This document shows, one piece after another, positions 16,726 through 23,741 of a stretch of DNA of 27,282 nt (position 1 is its first letter; every line of letters starts with the position of its first letter). The notes below the pieces were generated by a model, which did no database searches, was not told the DNA's origin, and was given only the letters and a program-made list of their open reading frames with translations. Origin of the DNA: Candidatus Bathyarchaeota archaeon (GTDB taxonomy: Archaea; Thermoproteota; Bathyarchaeia; TCS64); assembly GCA_026014515.1 (NCBI GenBank), contig JAOZIG010000020.1, positions 1 to 27,282 of the forward strand, read 5' to 3'. A program made the position numbers and the translations under genes.

Positions 16726-17910
16726 TTATGTTCGTTTGAATGGCTTCAACCAATAAGTATCTGGATCATGAGGCTTACCATAACCAAACAAGTCATCGGT
16801 CCAGACCCAGAACTTGTTCAACTGGGGCACATTCTTGATGAACCACTTAACCACATCATGAGATAGCCCTTGGCTCTTTGTGAAGCTACATGTCCTGAAA
16901 CAGACACTGCATGCAGAGCCCACCTCGTTCCAGTAGTCAAGACAAGCCTCCTCGTCCCCATACCACTTCAAGAAACCCGGATTATTCGCTTCACAGACAG
17001 CCTCATAGGTTCTTGGTCCATGAGGTATTGCTTGTGATGGACAGTGTTTCGCGCATTTTTTACAGTCTTCACAGAATTGGATGATCCCCGGATGAGCGAG
17101 CTCACTCTGAGGTAGAGGCAAGTCCGTGAACACCTTCATCAGTCGCACTAGAGGGCCTCGTTCCCATGTGATGAGCCTTCCATGGCGCCCAGCGTGCCCC
17201 AAACCTGATTGGATGGCGATGGGTACGCTCATGGCTGTGTCGTTTCCCATGGGCGTGGCGTGCCATCCGAGACCTCTGATGAACTCTGCAAGTTGTCCAG
17301 CTAGGTGGTGCATTCTGCTGTACCCCATGTTTGTGGCTACTTCTAGCTGGGTTGGGGCATGCATGAACTCCTCGTACTCCATGGCGACAGCCAAGGCGAT
17401 TACATACTTGTGTTTAGCCGGGAAAACCGCTTTTTCATCAGTTACAATACCCTCATCGATCTCGTCATCAAACTCAAGTGGTTTACCATACCTGCTATGT
17501 GTGTAGAACCAGCGCTCATCAAGTCGGGTGAATCCAACGCTGTTAGCACCAAAAAACTTGGCAACCTTCGTGATTATCCTTGCTGCTTCCTCTGGTGAGC
17601 CCTCCCAGCGTGGAACATCCTTGGGCTTGGTAACATAGCCGATGCTCTGCCAGTCATAGTAGGCTATTCCCTGTGTATCAGTGGAGCCTTTCGGGTACTC
17701 GTATAGTCCCGCTGCGCCGTTGAAGGCGTATTCTACTAGGCTGAAGCCGGGTATCTTTTGTTTGATCTTTTTTGACCTGTATTCCTCTGCACCGAACTGT
17801 ACAACATTCCCCGTTTTCCTGATTGATTGCCCGAATGCTGTGTTTTCTTGGTTGAATCGTTTGTATGTTGGTTTGCTGGGGTATAGTTCGTCAAAGGTTT
17901 TTTTGGTCAA
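16726..17910 (-). CDS. Reductive-dehalogenase-like corrinoid/iron-sulfur protein (cytosolic)
   Basis: The central region (about 165-275) matches RdhA-type cobalamin enzymes, with a LAEFIRGLGWHA motif, SGLGHAGRHGRLIT (about 235-248) and TDLPL. The ferredoxin part carries C280, C283, C286 and C290-Pro (C-x2-C-x2-C-x3-CP), then a second set C323, C334, C337, C341 (two [4Fe-4S]). Respiratory RdhA normally has a Tat signal and a small membrane partner RdhB; neither is here, so this is a cytosolic relative. A queuosine (QueG) role is less likely given the GLGxxGR and TDLPL block. The start is TTG 17910, about 9 nt from the predicted transcript start. It is divergent from a DUF1724 regulator (94 bp to its ATG). 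Donor and substrate unknown. Confidence 0.82.
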   Translation of the reverse strand: MTKKTFDELYPSKPTYKRFNQENTAFGQSIRKTGNVVQFGAEEYRSKKIKQKIPGFSLVEYAFNGAAGLYEYPKGSTDTQGIAYYDWQSIGYVTKPKDVPRWEGSPEEAARIITKVAKFFGANSVGFTRLDERWFYTHSRYGKPLEFDDEIDEGIVTDEKAVFPAKHKYVIALAVAMEYEEFMHAPTQLEVATNMGYSRMHHLAGQLAEFIRGLGWHATPMGNDTAMSVPIAIQSGLGHAGRHGRLITWERGPLVRLMKVFTDLPLPQSELAHPGIIQFCEDCKKCAKHCPSQAIPHGPRTYEAVCEANNPGFLKWYGDEEACLDYWNEVGSACSVCFRTCSFTKSQGLSHDVVKWFIKNVPQLNKFWVWTDDLFGYGKPHDPDTYWLKPFKRT

Positions 17911-17940
17911 AACTTTTCACATCTTCTTGGAATCTAATGG

Positions 17941-17950
17941 TAATAAAGTA
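17941..17950 (-). promoter_or_regulatory. TATA box for the reductive-dehalogenase-like gene
   Basis: TACTTTATTA on the minus strand, centre 17945. It predicts a start near 17919 and a 9-nt leader to TTG 17910. The divergent regulator starts at 18005, so the element may also lie under its operator. Confidence 0.45.
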
Positions 17951-18004
17951 TCTTACGTGGGGGATGGTTTTTTCAGGACCAAGTGAATGTGATTATTGGT
18001 CTTG

Positions 18005-18793
18005 ATGAGCGAGAACTTCTACGATGTAATGTTTGAGGCGAGCAACGAGGAAAGAGTCAACATAATGCGAGTGCTCAAAGAAGAGGAAACAAGCTTCAGC
18101 GAACTCAGTAGACGCCTCGGGATAACCACCCAAGAGGTAAGCCGTCACTTCAACAGGATCTTTGAGGCTGGGCTGGCTACTCGTAACTCTGATGGTCATC
18201 CTTGTTTGACACCATATGGTTTGTTGGTGCTAAGACAGCTAGATTCTGTACTGTTCACCACAGATAACCGAGAATACTTTGAGCGACATAATGCCAGTGG
18301 TTTACCCCCCAAGTTCTTGAACCGGTTTGGCGAGTTAAAAGAGGTGAATTACATCGATGATATCATGGTCAGTATCCATAACAGCATGCGGATACTGCGG
18401 GAAGCAGAGGAGTATGTGCTGGACATCAATCTCCCCTATATCGCCAGTGGGTTCACACACATCAAGGAAGCCTATGAGCGGGGAGTCAAAGGATACTTCA
18501 TGAGAGGCACTGATCTCAATGTCCCGCCTGAGATGCAAGGTATCAGAAACGAGGTTTTCCCTGATGGTTATATTGAGAAGACTCGTAGAGAAGGAGTTTT
18601 ACAGGATCGTTTCATCGAGGTTGATCTAATCCTGTATATGAATGAGAAAGAGGTAGCCTTACTGAGTTTTCCAACCTTGAATGGTAACTATGATTATCGA
18701 GGATTCACTAGCAAAGACCCTGAGGCGCTTGAGTGGTGCCGTGATCTCTTCTATTATTTCTGGGATCAGGCATCAGAGAAGCCTCTGATATAA
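18005..18793 (+). CDS. Winged-helix regulator with DUF1724 (FilR1-type) domain
   Basis: The N-terminal HTH (about 8-75; recognition helix near TTQEVSRHFNRIFEAGL) is followed by a DUF1724 domain (about 105-255; VDLILYMNEKEVALLSFP near 205-225), the domain of archaeal regulators such as methanogenesis regulator FilR1. The domain is thought to sense a ligand. The frame can open at TTG 17996, but ATG 18005 is preferred. It is transcribed away from the reductive-dehalogenase-like gene with a short intergenic region, a typical regulator-target arrangement, so it may regulate that gene; this is inference. The PolX gene starts 30 bp after its stop but has its own TATA. Confidence 0.82.
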   Translation: MSENFYDVMFEASNEERVNIMRVLKEEETSFSELSRRLGITTQEVSRHFNRIFEAGLATRNSDGHPCLTPYGLLVLRQLDSVLFTTDNREYFERHNASGLPPKFLNRFGELKEVNYIDDIMVSIHNSMRILREAEEYVLDINLPYIASGFTHIKEAYERGVKGYFMRGTDLNVPPEMQGIRNEVFPDGYIEKTRREGVLQDRFIEVDLILYMNEKEVALLSFPTLNGNYDYRGFTSKDPEALEWCRDLFYYFWDQASEKPLI

Positions 18794-18797
18794 TTCA
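18785..18797 (+). promoter_or_regulatory. TATA region for PolX gene
   Basis: CTGATATAATTCA, centre near 18791, straddles the regulator stop. It predicts a transcript start near 18817 and a 7-nt leader to ATG 18824. Confidence 0.45.
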
Positions 18798-18823
18798 TAT
18801 CCCAGCTAAGCATAGGATAACCC

Positions 18824-20536
18824 ATGAGTCTCAACCAGAAGGTAGCCGACCAACTATACCAGATAGGCGAGATACTAGCCATCAAAGGAGACAGATTCAG
18901 AAGCAGAGCCTACAACATGGCTGCACAGCGCATAACGGCACTAACTGAAGATGTAGGAGCCATCGCTACACGTGGAGAACTGGACAAGATCCCCAGTGTG
19001 GGTAAGAGTATCGCAATGACTATTGAGGAGATTATCGAGACAGGTCAAACTGGTATCTTGTTGGATCTACGGGATTCCTTGCCTAAGGGGGTTCTGCAGA
19101 TGATTGAGGTTGAGGGTATTGGCCCTAAGATTGCTATGAGGCTCAATGAGGAGCTTGGGATAACAAACATTGAGATGCTTGAGCAGGCTGCTAAGGCTCA
19201 GAAGATTCGGGGACTCAAGGGCTTTGGTCCGAAGAAAGAGGAGAATATTCTCAAAGCGATAGACGAGTACAGGAACAGGAGCACAAGGTTCCTCCTCGGA
19301 GAAGTATTACCCATCATACAGGGAATCCTCAGCTACATGGAGGACAGCCCAGCGGTCAGAATGGTTGAGGTAGCTGGTTCAGGGCGTCGTAGAAAAGAGA
19401 CAGTGGGTGATCTTGATGTCTTGGTTAGCAGCTTGGACCCTGAATCTGTCACTGAGCATTTCTGTAGTATGCCGCCGATTGTCAGGATTCTGGGTAAGGG
19501 TCCAACCAAGAGTACTGTGGTTTTAGAAAATATGCTACAGGTAGACCTTAGGGTAATTCCGCCTGAGAGCTATGGTGCAGCGCTTCAATACTTTACGGGA
19601 AGCAAGGAACATAACGTCAAGCTAAGGACCATTGGCGTGAAGGCTGGTTACAAGCTTAACGAGTATGGGCTTTACAGGCGTGAGGATGACTCCTTAGTGG
19701 AGGCGGAGGATGAGGCGAAGATCTATGAGGCTCTTGGTATGCGTTGGATGCCTCCTGAGCTTAGGGAGAACACTGGTGAGATTGAGGCCGCTATAGAGGG
19801 CGTGCTGCCTAAGCTTGTTACTCTTGATGACATCAGGGGTGATCTCCATGTTCACACGGATTACAGTCACGCGATTGATCCCCTTGAAGAGATGGTGAAG
19901 AAGGCGGTGGAGATGGGGCACCAGTATATGGCGATCACTGATCACAGCCAGAGCCTAGCCATTGCTAAGGGTCTAAGCGAAGAGAAGCTTATGCAGCAGA
20001 TAGATGAGGTTAGACGGCTTGATGAGGAGTACAGCGAGATAAAGCTACTAACTGGTAGTGAGTGTGACATTAAGTCTGATGGATCACTGGATTATAGTGA
20101 TGAGGTGCTTGAGCAGCTTGACTGGGTGGTAGCCAGCATCCACACAGGAATGAATCAGGACGAAGAAATCATCACTAATCGAATACTGGGTGCTATCAAT
20201 AACCCTTATACGCGAGCCATAGGACACCCTACAGGACGACTCATCCAAAGGAGAAACCCATACGCAGTAGACTTGGATACCATATTCAAGGCAGCAGCCA
20301 AGGAAAATGTGCTTATGGAGATAAACTGCAGCCCGAGTAGACTTGATCTACGAGATGTTGATGCACGTAGAGCCAAGGAGTCTGGTGTTAAGCTGGCTAT
20401 CGGTACTGATGCCCACAGTGTGCCGCAGATGGAGTTCTTGTCGCTAGGTGTGGCAGTTGCTCGTCGTGGTTGGCTTGAGGCACCTGATGTGGTTAATACT
20501 TGGAGTCTTGACAAGGTACTGGGTTATAGAAAATAA
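18824..20536 (+). CDS. polX: DNA polymerase X with PHP domain
   Basis: This is a full PolX of 570 residues. HhH motifs lie near 55-60 (IPSVGKS) and 95-102 (VEGIGPKI). The polymerase palm has GSGRRRKETVGDLDVLV with catalytic Asp196 and Asp198, and the third Asp (D241) is in LQVDLRVI. The fingers/thumb block has TGSKEHN and LNEYGLYR. The C-terminal PHP phosphoesterase (about 337-570) keeps its ligand set: DLHVHTDYS, ITDHS, GSECDI, ASIHTGM, GHPTGR and GTDAHS. PolX-PHP fills short gaps and has 3'-5' exonuclease and AP-endonuclease activity in base-excision repair; bacterial and some archaeal members are known. Its 3' end is 1 nt from the convergent DUF362 stop. Confidence 0.95.
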   Translation: MSLNQKVADQLYQIGEILAIKGDRFRSRAYNMAAQRITALTEDVGAIATRGELDKIPSVGKSIAMTIEEIIETGQTGILLDLRDSLPKGVLQMIEVEGIGPKIAMRLNEELGITNIEMLEQAAKAQKIRGLKGFGPKKEENILKAIDEYRNRSTRFLLGEVLPIIQGILSYMEDSPAVRMVEVAGSGRRRKETVGDLDVLVSSLDPESVTEHFCSMPPIVRILGKGPTKSTVVLENMLQVDLRVIPPESYGAALQYFTGSKEHNVKLRTIGVKAGYKLNEYGLYRREDDSLVEAEDEAKIYEALGMRWMPPELRENTGEIEAAIEGVLPKLVTLDDIRGDLHVHTDYSHAIDPLEEMVKKAVEMGHQYMAITDHSQSLAIAKGLSEEKLMQQIDEVRRLDEEYSEIKLLTGSECDIKSDGSLDYSDEVLEQLDWVVASIHTGMNQDEEIITNRILGAINNPYTRAIGHPTGRLIQRRNPYAVDLDTIFKAAAKENVLMEINCSPSRLDLRDVDARRAKESGVKLAIGTDAHSVPQMEFLSLGVAVARRGWLEAPDVVNTWSLDKVLGYRK

Positions 20537-20537
20537 G

Positions 20538-21566
20538 CTACTTCAACCATTTGCCAGATGATTCTCTTGATCTTTCTATTAATGTTTCATCGTATTTTCC
20601 CAGTATATCCCCAGCTAATGCGATATGCTCGGAGTCCTTAGCGTTATGAAGTCCAAAACCATACATGACAGAGTCCAACTGAACCATGTCTTTGCTTATT
20701 CCAGTGAAGCCTAGGTTCTCGGCTATATCGTATTTGAAGTCGAATGAGCCGTATGCCCCTTTCGTGTTCCATATGGGTGTCTTGTCGAATGCCTCAGAGA
20801 TTCCAATCATATTGAAGAATGCTGAGTATACCTTATTGATGTCAAGTATGCTGCGTTGATGATACTGTCCGTCTTTTCCATGCCACCAAGCACGAATTGG
20901 ATCTGGTATCATGCCGAACATGTTCTTCATGCTGAAGGTGACATAGTGTTTGAGCTTGGAGTAGCTAATGAAAGGTGCGTCCCTGTGCTCGTAGAGCTTC
21001 GTGGGCAAGTATCCGTATAATCGCTCATGTTCGACGGCAGGGTACTTGGACTCAACAGTCGTTTTCACCAACGCTGGATCTACTGTGTTTCCTTTCCAGA
21101 CCTCATCAGTTACATTGATCCACTCGACATCAAACTCTTTGAAGAGGTCACTGTATCCTAACTCATCAAGATACTTTTGGTCAAGTTTCCGTAGATACTC
21201 CCAGTGAGAACCATTCCTGAACCAGCTCCAGTCAGGGTTTCGTATCATCCATCCCCAGCCATTGTTTCTAAGCCAGAGCCAGTCAACTGTATGTCCATCT
21301 GCCTCAAATTCTAGTCCTTTTTCCTCTGGGACCATGACTCTGATGATTTGATGACCCTCTGTTACGATGATATTCTGGTCTAGTGCCTCGAATAATCGTC
21401 TGAGTGATTCTGGCGTGGTGTATACTGCGGGGATTCGTTCCACGAAGTTTGGTTTGATGATGACTTTCTCAGAGCCTTCTAGGTATGGTTGCAGTAGTTT
21501 TCGTAGGTCTTTGGAGTTCTCAATCTTGGCTAGTGTTACGTCTCCGATCTGCTCTGAGTAAAACAT
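20538..21566 (-). CDS. DUF362-family protein
   Basis: The 342-residue protein shows DUF362 marks: VIIKPNFV (35-42), a YSKLKHY then MKNMFGMIPDP segment (about 207-226) and WHGKD. No ferredoxin CxxC clusters, which many DUF362 proteins carry, are present. Residues 96-122 are unusually Trp-rich, with seven Trp (96, 98, 104, 106, 113, 115, 122), perhaps a ligand or ring-stacking surface. Function unknown. ATG at 21566 is leaderless: a TATA-like element (21589-21596) sits 26 bp upstream. It follows the PH-like membrane gene on the same strand with a 35-bp gap. Confidence 0.8.
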   Translation of the reverse strand: MFYSEQIGDVTLAKIENSKDLRKLLQPYLEGSEKVIIKPNFVERIPAVYTTPESLRRLFEALDQNIIVTEGHQIIRVMVPEEKGLEFEADGHTVDWLWLRNNGWGWMIRNPDWSWFRNGSHWEYLRKLDQKYLDELGYSDLFKEFDVEWINVTDEVWKGNTVDPALVKTTVESKYPAVEHERLYGYLPTKLYEHRDAPFISYSKLKHYVTFSMKNMFGMIPDPIRAWWHGKDGQYHQRSILDINKVYSAFFNMIGISEAFDKTPIWNTKGAYGSFDFKYDIAENLGFTGISKDMVQLDSVMYGFGLHNAKDSEHIALAGDILGKYDETLIERSRESSGKWLK

Positions 21567-21588
21567 ACCAAAATAGGCACTCGGGGCT

Positions 21589-21596
21589 AATTTATT
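21589..21596 (-). promoter_or_regulatory. TATA box for DUF362 gene
   Basis: AATAAATT on the minus strand, centred about 26 bp upstream of ATG 21566, giving a leaderless transcript. Confidence 0.5.
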
Positions 21597-21601
21597 GGTA
21601 T

Positions 21602-22087
21602 CTAGAGTGTAGAAAAGGAGCCCATCTCATTGATGAGGCTCACGACTCGGCGGGGTTCTTGGGGAGTAAATAGAACTGGACCCTTACTGCGGGTGACAAG
21701 CTTAACAGCCTCTCCCTTGCGGACACTGTAGGCTACGTCTCCTCTATGGTTTTGTTTGTAGCCGAGTCCACCGTACTCCATGATGCCGATGTTGGATAAC
21801 TCTACGCGTTCGATGTCAAGGTAGGGGATGGTTCTTGTCATCAAGCCGTAGCTGAGTTTCACGCCTCTGTAATCCAACTCTATTCGGAGTCTATGGAAAA
21901 TCAGGTATATTCCACCAAATAATGCACTCAGGGTAAGGAGAACCGTATTGGGGGCTGGGTTCTCGCCTATCATGGTGCCTGTTAGGGTTTGCGCTATGTA
22001 GAGCCCTGTTGTCATGGTGAAGGCTGCTAGTAGGGTGCCTCGTGCCCAGAGTGGGGCGTATACTTGTTCGCGGTAGAGTCCAGTCAT
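21602..22087 (-). CDS. Two-helix membrane protein with PH-like domain
   Basis: Two membrane segments (about 16-35 and 46-64) are followed by a beta-rich domain (about 65-155): RIELDYRGVKLSYGLMTRTIPY, then IERVELSNIGIM, VKLVTRSKGPVLFTP, and a helix at the end. This is the layout of bacterial-type PH (bPH2-like) membrane proteins. Function unknown; the domain would be cytoplasmic and could bind lipid or protein. It lies upstream of the DUF362 gene on the same strand. Confidence 0.65.
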   Translation of the reverse strand: MTGLYREQVYAPLWARGTLLAAFTMTTGLYIAQTLTGTMIGENPAPNTVLLTLSALFGGIYLIFHRLRIELDYRGVKLSYGLMTRTIPYLDIERVELSNIGIMEYGGLGYKQNHRGDVAYSVRKGEAVKLVTRSKGPVLFTPQEPRRVVSLINEMGSFSTL

Positions 22088-22161
22088 TTTTTACCGCGTT
22101 ATAGAATATGTTGCTTGGAGATATATCTACCAAATAGATCATGTGTTCTAAAAGGTTGAAC

Positions 22162-22180
22162 AGAGTGGTTTTACCACTCT
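22162..22180 (-). terminator. Hairpin across the fabH-type stop codon
   Basis: AGAGTGG, a 5-base loop, and CCACTCT form a perfect 7-bp stem that contains the stop codon (22171-22173). A second weaker inverted repeat, GTTC...GAAC (22145-22161), lies just beyond. No long T tract follows at once. It may be an end-of-operon terminator or an mRNA stabilising stem; the role is not certain. Confidence 0.4.
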
Positions 22181-23151
22181 ATGAGGTTGCTTCCCCAGCT
22201 TAAGCCGCCGCCGTAGCCGACTGTAGCCACGATATTGCCCTTCTTGATGCTGCCGTCTTTGGCTGCCTCATGAAGAGCGATTGGGATGCTTGCTCCAGCG
22301 CAGTTAGCGTATTTCTCTAGGTTCAGGTAGGCTTTCTCGTATGGTAACCCGAGGTTCTCCATGCAGACCTTGATCATGGTGCTGTTGGATTGGTGGGGTA
22401 TAACCCAGTCAACATCATCAACCTTGAGACCAGCACGCTTTGTAACCTCAGTGATGGCTTCACCATATTTCACTGTGGCAAAGTTCCAGACAGCTCGTCC
22501 ATCCATGTGGAAATACTCCTGTCCAGAGCCGATGAGTTCCTTGGTTAAGCGCTGTCTTGTGCCTCCAGCAGGTATCTCGATAACACTCGCACCAGTGCCA
22601 TCAGCCTTTAGGTATGATCCCAGTACGCCGCCTTCATCGGTTTTCTGGAGTAGTGTTGCTCCTGCTCCATCTCCGAAGTAGATGCATGTGGTTCTGTCTT
22701 TCCAGTTGAGTATCTTGCTGTAGACTTCGGCTCCTATGACCAAGACGTTCTCCATGTGGGGGTCCATGACCATCCTTGAGCCAATATCAAAACCGTACAC
22801 GAAACCACTGCATACACTGTTTACGTCAAATGCACCTGAGTTGCTGCACCCGAGTTTTGCTTGGGTGATTGCAGCTGTAGAGCTCAGGATAACGTCTGGG
22901 CTGCTGGTTGCCAGAATAAGCATATCAACATCTTCAGGTGCTACTCCTGCGTCTTTGAGCGCTGCTTCTCCAGCCTTTGTGGCTAGGTCGCTTGTGCAAA
23001 CATCGCCTTCAACGATGTGTCTTAGCTGCATTCCTGTCTTGGTTCTGATCCACTCGTCGGTTGTCTCGATGCCCATGGCGACAAGGTCGTCGTTTGATAA
23101 AATTTTGGGGGGAACGTACATTCCTGTGCCCTTTATTCCTGCTCGCATCAT
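22171..23151 (-). CDS. Beta-ketoacyl synthase III (FabH-like) in IOR operon
   Basis: The 326-residue protein is a clear KAS III-fold enzyme. The entry motif TTDEWIRTKTGMQ (about 30-42), the catalytic Cys114 in NSVCSGF, His253 in IPHQSN and Asn283 in YANCAGASIP form the Cys-His-Asn triad. The usual GNTSAAS around the Asn is ANCAGAS here. FabH condenses an acyl-CoA primer with malonyl-ACP in bacteria; archaeal homologues need not use ACP. It follows iorB by a 4-base ATGA overlap, with an AAGGAGG site 6 nt upstream (23158-23164). An ATG also opens at 23148. It is the last gene of iorA-iorB-fabH, so acyl-CoAs made by IOR are the likely primers. A role in lipid or polyketide-like synthesis is inferred. 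Confidence 0.85.
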   Translation of the reverse strand: MMRAGIKGTGMYVPPKILSNDDLVAMGIETTDEWIRTKTGMQLRHIVEGDVCTSDLATKAGEAALKDAGVAPEDVDMLILATSSPDVILSSTAAITQAKLGCSNSGAFDVNSVCSGFVYGFDIGSRMVMDPHMENVLVIGAEVYSKILNWKDRTTCIYFGDGAGATLLQKTDEGGVLGSYLKADGTGASVIEIPAGGTRQRLTKELIGSGQEYFHMDGRAVWNFATVKYGEAITEVTKRAGLKVDDVDWVIPHQSNSTMIKVCMENLGLPYEKAYLNLEKYANCAGASIPIALHEAAKDGSIKKGNIVATVGYGGGLSWGSNLIEW

Positions 23152-23741
23152 TCCTCGCCTCCTTGTTGTAGTCCTAGGTCAAATGCTTTGAGGTTAAGCT
23201 CGATGGTTCGCTTGGGCACATTCGCCATAATAGTCTCCTTTAAGGTCTCTATCTTGATAGGCAGCTTCGCCTTTGCAGCCAGATAGCCAATCATAAGGCT
23301 GTTGAGGACTCTTGTGTTTCCTAGGCGTTCACAAGCCTCCAATGCGTCAACCCAGATACTCTTGAGGCTACGCTCATCAAATATCTGCTTAAGCTCATCC
23401 ATCAAAGGATAACTCATCATCCCATTCTTCACGGTAACAGGCAGCACAGGCTTGCTGTTGACGATAGCGATTCCATCAGGCTTCAACAAGTGAGCATATC
23501 GTGATGCCTCTAGGGGCTCAAACCCGAGGATAACATCAGCGGTTCCCGGGTGTACTATGGTGCTTTTCACGTTCTCGCCTATCTTGATCTGGCTGTGGAC
23601 GCTTCCACCACGTTGGGCTAAGCCTGTGGCGTCGCTGTTTCTTATCCGTAGTCCGTCTCTTAGGGCGGCTTCTGCGATGATGGTTCCGGCGGATACTACT
23701 CCTTGTCCGCCGATTCCCGTGATTATCATGTTAAAACTCAT
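23148..23741 (-). CDS. iorB: Indolepyruvate ferredoxin oxidoreductase, beta subunit
   Basis: The 197-residue protein starts MSFNMIITGIGGQGVVSAG, the gamma/POR-type domain of IorB, with RIRNSDATGLAQRGGSVHSQI near 35-55 and ADVILGFEPLEASRYAHLL near 70-90. It forms IorAB with the upstream subunit, oxidising aryl pyruvates to aryl-acyl-CoA with ferredoxin reduction. A longer frame opens at 23804, but ATG 23741 is the true start: it overlaps the iorA stop (ATGA) and has an AAGGAG site (23750-23755) 8 nt upstream, while the longer frame has an odd extra 21 residues overlapping iorA. Length matches the family (190-200). Confidence 0.92.
   Translation of the reverse strand: MSFNMIITGIGGQGVVSAGTIIAEAALRDGLRIRNSDATGLAQRGGSVHSQIKIGENVKSTIVHPGTADVILGFEPLEASRYAHLLKPDGIAIVNSKPVLPVTVKNGMMSYPLMDELKQIFDERSLKSIWVDALEACERLGNTRVLNSLMIGYLAAKAKLPIKIETLKETIMANVPKRTIELNLKAFDLGLQQGGEE
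23158..23164 (-). promoter_or_regulatory. Shine-Dalgarno site for fabH-like gene
   Basis: AAGGAGG, a near-perfect complement of the 16S 3' end, lies 6 nt before ATG 23151 and 9 nt before ATG 23148, inside iorB. It supports translational coupling. Confidence 0.7.

Noticed and set aside
16726..17910. Epoxyqueuosine reductase (QueG) call
   Set aside because: QueG also has two iron-sulfur clusters and cobalamin, but the GLGxxGRxG...TDLPL block is closer to reductive dehalogenases. A phylogeny would decide.
16726..17910. Respiratory organohalide reduction
   Set aside because: No Tat signal, no RdhB and no membrane anchor are present, so a respiratory role is not supported.
22736..23191. 151-residue plus-strand frame
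   Set aside because: It is antisense to the fabH-like gene, whose catalytic residues are all in place on the minus strand.
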